A DNA stretch of 64,000 nucleotides from an uncultured bacterium (GTDB taxonomy: Bacteria > Cyanobacteriota > Vampirovibrionia > Gastranaerophilales > Gastranaerophilaceae), in contig CASDOW010000003.1 of NCBI GenBank assembly GCA_949282195.1, positions 26,325-90,324 on the forward strand. The letters run 5' to 3'. A program made the translations under genes and the position numbers. The notes under the pieces were generated by a model. The model had not been told where the DNA came from. It searched no databases and saw nothing but the letters and a program-made list of their open reading frames with translations. Of the stretch, positions 57,852-64,000 are shown in pieces (positions within the stretch are counted from its first letter, which is position 1; the number at the start of each line of letters is the position of its first letter).

Positions 57852-58373
57852 TTAAACAGTTAAATTTTCAAAATAAACAGTCGGCATGCCATTCATAAAA
57901 TATATTTTTTTATCATAACTTCTTGCACCACAAGAAGTTTCTCTAAACGCTTTTTGATACAAAACTGCATCATTGTAAGGATAAAAAACAGTATTATCAT
58001 CAGAATTATCTGATAATATAACATGTTTTTGTCCGTCAAAACGAGAAAGGTAAGGTATTTTTTTAATTTTATCGTAAATATCTATAGAATAATCAACTAT
58101 ATCCTGTGCTTGTTGTTGAGCGTCAGAATATAATGATTGAGAATCTTGCAATATAGATTCTGAAAAAGATATCAAACCACGATTTAAATTTTCAAAATTA
58201 TGAATTAATGTTTTAACCTGTGGCGGAGTGTAGCAAGCTGCTTTTTCTGTTTTTGAGGCAAAACTTACAGTATCAGAGCCTAAATTGATTTTAGCTAAAT
58301 TATTACTGTTTGAGCGGTCTAAAAAACTTGACACTTTATTTGTGCCAAAATTTACTAACGGCAATATGCGCAA
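57852..58373 (-). CDS. Proximal part of interrupted repeat protein
   Basis: 173 residues from a TTG start preceded by GAAGGA. The N-terminus MRILPLVNFGTNKV resembles the short F-[KG]-[AT] motif seen in two other small proteins of this cluster. A helical middle (about 55-105) follows and then the first repeat unit IYFMNGMPTVYF, eight residues before the TAA. The following frame continues the repeat, so this product is probably truncated. No signal peptide. Unknown family. Confidence 0.6.
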   Translation of the reverse strand: MRILPLVNFGTNKVSSFLDRSNSNNLAKINLGSDTVSFASKTEKAACYTPPQVKTLIHNFENLNRGLISFSESILQDSQSLYSDAQQQAQDIVDYSIDIYDKIKKIPYLSRFDGQKHVILSDNSDDNTVFYPYNDAVLYQKAFRETSCGARSYDKKIYFMNGMPTVYFENLTV

Positions 58374-58452
58374 TTTTTCCTTCTTTCATTAAATTATTGT
58401 TACACAGTAAATTATATAAGCTGATAAGAATTAATCAAGAAAATAAGGTTTG

Positions 58453-59751
58453 CTAATTTCCAATACAAAAATATTCAATTCCGATATTATGCAAATAATC
58501 CTTGTTATATTGATTTCTACCGTCAAAAATAATCGGCTTTCTCATTAAGGATTTAATCAAATCAAAGTCAGGATTTCTAAATTCATTCCACTCTGTAATA
58601 AGCAACAGGCAATCAACATTATTTAAAATTCCATATGCCGATTTTCCGTATTCGACTTTTTCTTTAAATATTTTTTTTGCATATTCGCAAGCTTTAGGGT
58701 CGTAAACTCTAACAGAAGCACCTTTTTTTAACAGTTCCTCAATAATTGTTATTGAAGGCGCTTCTCTCATATCGTTTGTTTTGGGTTTAAAAGCTAAGCC
58801 CCAAACAGCAATTGTTTTATCTTTTAAATCGTTATTAAATTTCAATAAAATTTTTTCAATAAAATTTTGCCTTTGTTTATTATTAACAATTTCAATTGAC
58901 TTGAGAAGATTACATTCACAGTTATTATCTGCTGCTGTTTTGATTAAGGCTTTAATATCTTTAGGAAAACAACTTCCGCCGAAACCTAACCCCGGATATA
59001 AGAATTTAGTCCCAATTCTTGTATCAGCGCACATTCCAAGTCGGACATTATTTATATCAGCGCCAACTTTTTCACAAATATTAGCAATTTCATTTATGTA
59101 TGATATTTTTAACGCCAAAAAGGAATTTGAAGCATATTTAACCATTTCCGCCGATTTTGTATCCATAACTATCAAAGGATGTTGATTTCTTAAAAAAGGT
59201 GCATATAAATTCTTCATTATATCGATTGCTTTTTTTGAATTTGAACCGATTATTACCCTATCCGGTCTTAAAAAATCTTCAACCGCAGCACCTTGTTTCA
59301 AAAACTCAGGATTAGAAACAACATCAAATTCAAAATTAGTATTTTTCTTAATAATTTGAGTAATTTTTTCTGCTGTTCCAACAGGAACCGTTGATTTATC
59401 AACAATTACTTTATAATCATTCATAGATTTTGCAATATTTTGCGCAACTTCGTATACATATTGCAAATCAGCAGAACCGTCATCATTTTGAGGAGTGCCA
59501 ACCGTAATAAAGCAAATTTGCGATTGCTTAACCGCATACTCTAAATTATCCGTAAAAATCAATCTGTTTTCTTTTGTATTGGATTTAATTAACGGCTCCA
59601 ATTCAGGCTCATATATAGAAATAATGCCTTTTTTTAAATTATTTAAAATATCATTATCTTTATCTACACAAATTACATCATTTCCCATTTCAGCAAAGCA
59701 AGCGCCTGCAACTAAGCCAACATAACCGGTACCCACTACACAAACTTTCAT
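58453..59751 (-). CDS. ugd: UDP-glucose 6-dehydrogenase
   Basis: Oxidises UDP-glucose to UDP-glucuronate for surface polysaccharides. 432 residues: Rossmann motif VVGTGYVGLVAGACFAEMG, FITVGTPQNDDGSADLQYV, DKSTVPVGTAE, NPEFLKQGAAVEDFLRPDRV, catalytic Cys in GFGGSCFPKD (about 257) and GLAFKPKTNDMREAP. No other sugar genes adjoin; it sits inside a block of unknown proteins. Confidence 0.96.
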   Translation of the reverse strand: MKVCVVGTGYVGLVAGACFAEMGNDVICVDKDNDILNNLKKGIISIYEPELEPLIKSNTKENRLIFTDNLEYAVKQSQICFITVGTPQNDDGSADLQYVYEVAQNIAKSMNDYKVIVDKSTVPVGTAEKITQIIKKNTNFEFDVVSNPEFLKQGAAVEDFLRPDRVIIGSNSKKAIDIMKNLYAPFLRNQHPLIVMDTKSAEMVKYASNSFLALKISYINEIANICEKVGADINNVRLGMCADTRIGTKFLYPGLGFGGSCFPKDIKALIKTAADNNCECNLLKSIEIVNNKQRQNFIEKILLKFNNDLKDKTIAVWGLAFKPKTNDMREAPSITIIEELLKKGASVRVYDPKACEYAKKIFKEKVEYGKSAYGILNNVDCLLLITEWNEFRNPDFDLIKSLMRKPIIFDGRNQYNKDYLHNIGIEYFCIGN

Positions 59752-59772
59752 TTCAAACTCCTCGCTGATATC

Positions 59773-60348
59773 TTATTTAAAATCACGATTAAATTGAGCA
59801 AATTCAGGAACTTTATTTTTTGCCATTTGCAAAAGAACATACTGCTCTCTCAATTTATTTTTTTCTTCATCAGAAGCAACCTTGGCTTGTTCATTGAGTT
59901 GTGTATAAAGATTTTTTTCAATATTGTTGCCTTTTACGTAAACATCCATATCCTTGCTTTTTTGAAAAGCATTAACTTTTCCTTCATAATTTATCTTTGG
60001 AGCATTAAACAATGTATATAAAAGAGCAATCCCTGCAACAAAAAGCCCCATTAAACCCATTGAAGCACCAAATGCAGCCAATGCTCTTTTAGCATTTGAA
60101 GCGTTTTTGAAGTTTTTTTGTGCAACATTACATCCGTTTTCGACAAAAGTATCACAAATCAAATCGCCGTCAAATAAGTCAAGCAATTCTTTAAAGCCAA
60201 AACCAAGACCGGCAATAAAAGTACCTGCAACAAGTTTGGAGCGTTCACCTCTTACTGTTATGGGATTTTCATCGGTATTTGTTGTCTTTTTTGGAGTTTG
60301 CTTATTTGCTGCTTTAAAAGTAATATTTCTTGCAACATCAATGCGCAT
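59773..60348 (-). CDS. Small membrane protein with FKA N-terminal motif (paralogue 1)
   Basis: 191 residues. The N-terminus MRIDVARNITFKAANK has a short conserved-looking motif; two membrane segments follow (about 38-55 and 92-115, SMGLMGLFVAGIALLYTLF). The C-terminal domain, YEGKVNAFQKSKDMDVYVKG onward, is acidic/basic and helical, ending QMAKNKVPEFAQF. The same C-terminal pattern (Y..KV..F...K.MDV) recurs in the adjacent paralogue. No family recognised. Five bp downstream of paralogue 2. Confidence 0.6.
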   Translation of the reverse strand: MRIDVARNITFKAANKQTPKKTTNTDENPITVRGERSKLVAGTFIAGLGFGFKELLDLFDGDLICDTFVENGCNVAQKNFKNASNAKRALAAFGASMGLMGLFVAGIALLYTLFNAPKINYEGKVNAFQKSKDMDVYVKGNNIEKNLYTQLNEQAKVASDEEKNKLREQYVLLQMAKNKVPEFAQFNRDFK

Positions 60349-60353
60349 AAATA

Positions 60354-60827
60354 CTAATTTCCTTTAACTAACAACCCTTGACCGTTTGTAGCCATTTGGA
60401 ACTGAGCAAAATTATTAATTTTTTCTTCAAGAGGAACATCTTCATTCTTAACTTGTTCGTCAATTTGACCGAGAAGATTTGATTTCACTTCTTTATCTCT
60501 TGAAAATACATCCATTTCTTTTTCTCTTGTAAAAGATGACACTTTTGTATCATACAACTTTGCAGGAAGCGTTAAAGCCATTGCAACAGCAGCAACAATA
60601 CCGCCAACAATACCTGCTTTAGTGTATCTGTTTGCTTTAGCGGAATCAATAAAACAAGTTGCAATTCCTGTCGAAACAGCACCAGCAGCTAAACTTGCAC
60701 CAACTGTACTCAATATGGACAAATTGCGTTCCGTTTTTCTATTAATCGGATTTTCATACCCTTTTTCATTTGCCTTAAAAGAAGGTCTTGAATGATGATT
60801 TTGGACACCCACGCTTGAAATTTTCAT
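60354..60827 (-). CDS. Small membrane protein with FKA N-terminal motif (paralogue 2)
   Basis: 157 residues from ATG 60827; the frame opens 12 codons earlier at a TTG, but the ATG start gives MKISSVGVQ and then RPSFKANEKG, matching the motif of its neighbours. Two Ala/Gly-rich membrane helices (about 37-60 and 72-92) are followed by YDTKVSSFTREKEMDVFSRD and a helical tail ending with FAQFQMA. Paralogous to the next gene over the whole length. Function unknown. Confidence 0.6.
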   Translation of the reverse strand: MKISSVGVQNHHSRPSFKANEKGYENPINRKTERNLSILSTVGASLAAGAVSTGIATCFIDSAKANRYTKAGIVGGIVAAVAMALTLPAKLYDTKVSSFTREKEMDVFSRDKEVKSNLLGQIDEQVKNEDVPLEEKINNFAQFQMATNGQGLLVKGN

Positions 60828-60966
60828 ATGCAACTCACTTTCAAAAAATGTAATCGGATACAATTTTAAAACATGTAAAGAAATTTATTTGCTAAACTGC
60901 AATAAACTAATATGAATAACTTTACACCTGAAAGTTTATCACAAAGTATAAATATGTTAAATTGTT

Positions 60967-63189
60967 TTATGCGCTAATTCCATATTTATTTAAAACTTCA
61001 AGATATTTATTTTCAACCCTTTGATTTAATTCAGCCTTAGTTACGCTGCCGTCATTATCTGTATCTAATACTGAATTAGCTCGATAATATTTTGATGTAG
61101 AGCTATCAGATGATGAACACAATACTTCTCTATCTAAATATGCAGGCAAGAAACATAGGGTATATAAATCACCTCCTGTCAATTTTTCATCAGAACCTTT
61201 TGTCCAATTACTAAAGTATTGTTCAACATAATCTAATTGCTCTATTGCACTCATATTAAGCAATTCTTGTGTTGATGTACCTAAAGACCTTGCGGTTGCA
61301 GGCATAAATTGTATTAATCCTATTGCACCACCGTTACTATTATATGCAGAAGGATTAATTCCTGATTCGCTTTGCATCATACCAATTAAATCAGCAGGGT
61401 CACAATTAATATTTTTTGCAACCTGTTCTAATTTTGCACAGAAACCTTCACCAAGCTTTGTATCTAAAGCTTCAACAAGTTCCTGAGGAAGACTGCCTGT
61501 ATAATATTCATTTTCCGTTTTGGTTTCTTGAGCTTCTTTTGTATTTATAAGTTCATTAACTTCATTTAAATCCTCAAGCGCCTGAGCTAAATCACTTTGC
61601 GCATCAGGAAGTTTTGCGCGCAATTCTTCCAATTTTACTTCAACGGCTTGAAATTCTTCTAACGCTTTTGTGGTCGGACTGTCTGGGTCGTCCTTGCAAG
61701 TTTCAAGTATTTCTTCTTCAATTTCCGCTTTTTGCTCTTGTAACAGTTCAAATTGTTCTTGTTTTGATTGAAGTTGAGCTTTTAAACCCCCTGTTTCATC
61801 ATTACCGTTTAAGAGATTATCTAATCTTTCACATTCTTTTTCATCAGCCGGAATTGTTTTATTTTCAAGCTCATTGATTTGCGCTTGAAGCTCTCTTTTC
61901 TTTTGTTCGATTTGCGCTTGTTCATCCGAATCTTCAGATGAAACACCTTCATATGATGAAAGCGCACTCTTTAACGATGACAATGTTTTATTGTCGCTAT
62001 CCAATTTATTATTAGCTTGGTTTAGAGAAATTTCCGTTTGAGAAATTTGAGAATTTAAAGAACTAATTTCACTATTAACTGAGTCAATCTCTTCAAGATT
62101 GCTTGTTCTTCTTTCATTCAATTCTGCACTTATATTTTCGTCATTTTCAACTGCTTCATTGTAAGCATTTTTTGCATTTTGATATTCACCAGCTTCAATA
62201 TTTTCAATATCAGAAAGAATTGTATCAACGCTTGATTGAGCAGTATCAACATTTTCTTGTCTTTTAACCTGTTCTTTTTTTAATTGATCTAAATTCATTT
62301 GATTAATATCGGTTGGTGCAGAACTTGGAGCACTAACCAAAGAAGAACCGGAACTTGAGTAGCTTTTACCTGTTGAAGTCAAAGTTTTAGTTGGGTCAGA
62401 TGTTTGCCTTGCAGAAATGTTCTCAGTCGTTTGTCCACTTTGCGCTGCAACAGTTTCAGGAATATCACTAACAGACTGTGCATTTTTTGGAAGTTCTATA
62501 TCATATTTAAAAGTGCCATTTTTAATGCTTTCAAAAGCTTCCAATAAATCTTCAGAAGTTAATTCATCTTTATCTTTTTGGACATAACCTTCAAACAATT
62601 CTTTTTCAAAATCATTTATTTCGCCGTCACCGTCTAAATCAAGATAACTTAGAGCTTCTTCACTGGTATATATAGTATCTAGTACATCATCAACCGGTTG
62701 TTGTTCTACTAAAGATAATTCGGATTGATTTGAAGTTAAAGCAGCATCACTAAACATTGACAAACATTTTGTCAAATTTGTCTGTACGATTTCGCCCAAT
62801 GTGTCAAAAAATGTCGCAATTCCGTCTACAACAGCGTCAATAGGGTTAATAGATGTGTTATCATCAGTATTTATATTTTCATAATCTAAAGAGCTGCTAT
62901 TAGCTAAAACATTTTCAGTCGTTGTTGTTTGCGCGGTTTGTAAACTGTCTGTTGAATAATTTTCTTCAGGGTCTTCACCAAGATAAATTTTCTCTAATTC
63001 AGCTATGCTTTGCGTAAACACTGAAGCGTCCGCATAGCCGTTTTGAACTAAATACCTCTTGAAATCAGAGCCATAGCTAAAAATATTAAAATCTATATCA
63101 TCTGACAGGTTTTTAGAAGAATCATCATCGCCATATTTATTGTTTAAATATTCAATAAAACCTGCTTTAATTTCAGAAACACTTTCCAT
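60967..63189 (-). CDS. EF-hand, coiled-coil, lytic transglycosylase protein
   Basis: 740 residues, start ATG preceded by AAGGGG. Order: a ~115-residue N-terminal region; an amphipathic stretch (116-151); a canonical EF-hand loop DLDGDGEINDFE (184-195); a Ser/Thr linker; a long coiled coil (about 300-560); a C-terminal SLT (lysozyme-like) domain with catalytic Glu about 608 in MMQSESGINPSA and GLIQFMPATARSLG; and a second perfect EF-hand DTDNDGSVTKAE (709-720). SLT domains cleave peptidoglycan, yet no Sec or Tat signal or membrane span is visible, so another export route or a role in a secretion machine is implied. Last of the minus-strand cluster before the window end. Confidence 0.8.
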   Translation of the reverse strand: MESVSEIKAGFIEYLNNKYGDDDSSKNLSDDIDFNIFSYGSDFKRYLVQNGYADASVFTQSIAELEKIYLGEDPEENYSTDSLQTAQTTTTENVLANSSSLDYENINTDDNTSINPIDAVVDGIATFFDTLGEIVQTNLTKCLSMFSDAALTSNQSELSLVEQQPVDDVLDTIYTSEEALSYLDLDGDGEINDFEKELFEGYVQKDKDELTSEDLLEAFESIKNGTFKYDIELPKNAQSVSDIPETVAAQSGQTTENISARQTSDPTKTLTSTGKSYSSSGSSLVSAPSSAPTDINQMNLDQLKKEQVKRQENVDTAQSSVDTILSDIENIEAGEYQNAKNAYNEAVENDENISAELNERRTSNLEEIDSVNSEISSLNSQISQTEISLNQANNKLDSDNKTLSSLKSALSSYEGVSSEDSDEQAQIEQKKRELQAQINELENKTIPADEKECERLDNLLNGNDETGGLKAQLQSKQEQFELLQEQKAEIEEEILETCKDDPDSPTTKALEEFQAVEVKLEELRAKLPDAQSDLAQALEDLNEVNELINTKEAQETKTENEYYTGSLPQELVEALDTKLGEGFCAKLEQVAKNINCDPADLIGMMQSESGINPSAYNSNGGAIGLIQFMPATARSLGTSTQELLNMSAIEQLDYVEQYFSNWTKGSDEKLTGGDLYTLCFLPAYLDREVLCSSSDSSTSKYYRANSVLDTDNDGSVTKAELNQRVENKYLEVLNKYGISA

Positions 63190-63273
63190 TACACACCCCT
63201 TTTGTCGGTTATATAATATGTTATCGGCAAAATTATAATAAACTTTATAAAATGTTAAAAAAAGTTACATCCA

Positions 63274-64000
63274 TTACTCACCTAAAATATAAATAGGTAA
63301 ATCATATTTTTTGGATAAGTCAAACATTTCTTTTGGTATTTTATCGATTGAATTAACTTTAGCAACAAGCGCATTTACCTTAGGTGCAAATAAGTTTAAT
63401 TCATTATGCGAAGTATAACCTTTATACTTAATAAGCTCCTCATTAGTTTCTAAAATTGCATTTTTAATATCTTTTGTACTTATTTTTCTTCCATTAACTA
63501 CAACATAATTAAAGGAGTCTAATTGAGAAGTATGTTTAATATTTTGAATTTTGGAAAACAATTCAGAATACTCTTTAGAAGATAAACCCAATTTTTGTTT
63601 TAATTTGTCAACAACAAAACTACGATATAAATCAGACTTATCCGATGAACTGCAAAAATCCTTAAATGCAAAATTAAATGAACATTGATCCTCAAAATAA
63701 GCGTTTAAAATATTTACATTTTCACATTCAAGGCTTGCACCATACCTTAAATTTGAAAAAGTATCATTGTTTTTTAAAGAAATATATGAAGCACATAAAG
63801 TGGCTTCTAAAAGAGGATTTGACAAATGGTGAGCCATATCAATATTACAAAGAGAATCATCATTTACCATATGCACAAATAATCTTAAGTTTTCAGGGGT
63901 GGTGTTAGGGCTAAAGCCGTATTTTGAAAGGTCAAAGTTTTTGGGAAGTTTTGTAAAATCGATAACTTTGTATTGTTGATTATTATGTTTGATAGTGGGG
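63274..64000 (-). CDS. Unidentified protein, N-terminus beyond window
   Basis: The frame is open from its stop at 63274 to the right edge, so at least 241 codons are visible and the start lies outside; an internal GTG at 63876 is not the likely start because coding continues through it (DFTKLPKNFDLSKYGFSPN and onward). The visible part is soluble, helical, with LRLFVHMVNDDSLCN, KDLYRS-like and ISTKDIKNAILETNEEL segments, and ends KKYDLPIYILGE. No family recognised. Same strand as, and 84 bp upstream of, the SLT protein gene. Confidence 0.6.
   Translation of the reverse strand, partial: PTIKHNNQQYKVIDFTKLPKNFDLSKYGFSPNTTPENLRLFVHMVNDDSLCNIDMAHHLSNPLLEATLCASYISLKNNDTFSNLRYGASLECENVNILNAYFEDQCSFNFAFKDFCSSSDKSDLYRSFVVDKLKQKLGLSSKEYSELFSKIQNIKHTSQLDSFNYVVVNGRKISTKDIKNAILETNEELIKYKGYTSHNELNLFAPKVNALVAKVNSIDKIPKEMFDLSKKYDLPIYILGE

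Noticed and set aside
57291..58373. Recoded TAA (alternative genetic code)
   Set aside because: Many conserved genes here (infB, truB, adhE, lgt) end in TAA at the expected family length, so TAA is a normal stop.
58781..59185. Plus-strand frame of 134 codons inside ugd
   Set aside because: Antisense shadow of a highly conserved enzyme.
54037..63189. Dockerin/cohesin (cellulosome-like) interpretation of the EF-hand loops
   Set aside because: Dockerins need two closely spaced F-hand repeats; the loops here are single and far apart or imperfect, and no cohesin is seen.

Overview
The window is low-GC, gene-dense DNA from a Gram-negative bacterium. It most likely comes from a non-photosynthetic relative of Cyanobacteria (the Melainabacteria/Vampirovibrionia group, probably a gut Gastranaerophilales-type genome). 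This placement is inference. It rests on a ThiE with the N-terminal ThiD2-like extension common in cyanobacteria, a YidC with a large extracytoplasmic insertion between its first two core membrane segments, an LpxI/LpxB/LptA/LptC lipopolysaccharide set, AdhE with Rex (fermentation), and type IV-prepilin-like and EF-hand proteins. No photosynthesis or respiratory genes, rRNA, tRNA, CRISPR array, insertion sequence or phage module were seen.

Layout. 1-3.3 kb: end of infB, then rbfA, truB and a GerMN-domain protein (translation operon). 3.3-5.6 kb: a degenerate GT11-like protein, a TPR lipoprotein and lgt. 5.6-9.8 kb: gpmI, divergent nadB-nadC. 9.8-12 kb: minus-strand accessory block (divergent SDR protein, stand-alone TOPRIM protein, small membrane protein). 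12-15.5 kb: adhE and rex, followed by a structured intergenic segment that may encode a small RNA. 15.7-17 kb: rhodanese protein and NarL-type response regulator. 17.3-25.2 kb: FAD oxidoreductase, mnmE, yidC, murA plus a small duplicated-motif protein, an ECF sigma factor with a possible anti-sigma factor, thiD2-thiE and a Nudix hydrolase. 25.2-27.7 kb: an XRE regulator divergent from a cysteine-rich, prepilin-like surface protein, with a symmetric operator pair between them. 27.8-31.8 kb: lepA, rpmE, thyX, prfA. 31.9-40.4 kb: SNF2 helicase, SIMPL protein, ligA, an Orn/Lys/Arg decarboxylase-family enzyme and deoB. 40.4-46.7 kb: leuS, thrC, hom and divergent gltX. 47.2-54 kb: NAGPA-domain envelope protein, then a minus-strand run nnrD-trmL-pgsA-like-lpxB-lpxI-lptA-lptC for lipid A and phospholipid synthesis and LPS transport.

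54-64 kb is the accessory part and holds the least familiar material. It contains two paralogous proteins with an EF-hand-like N-terminal domain, a dual-specificity-type phosphatase, a repeat protein cut by one in-frame TAA, ugd, two paralogous small membrane proteins that share an N-terminal F-[KG]-[AT] motif, a large EF-hand/coiled-coil/lytic-transglycosylase protein with no recognisable signal peptide, and an unidentified protein running off the window end. The absence of Sec signals on apparently envelope-acting proteins suggests an unrecognised export or surface system.

The two most testable novelties are the XRE/operator/prepilin-like surface-protein switch at 25.2-27.7 kb and the EF-hand/SLT/FKA-motif protein cluster at 54-64 kb.
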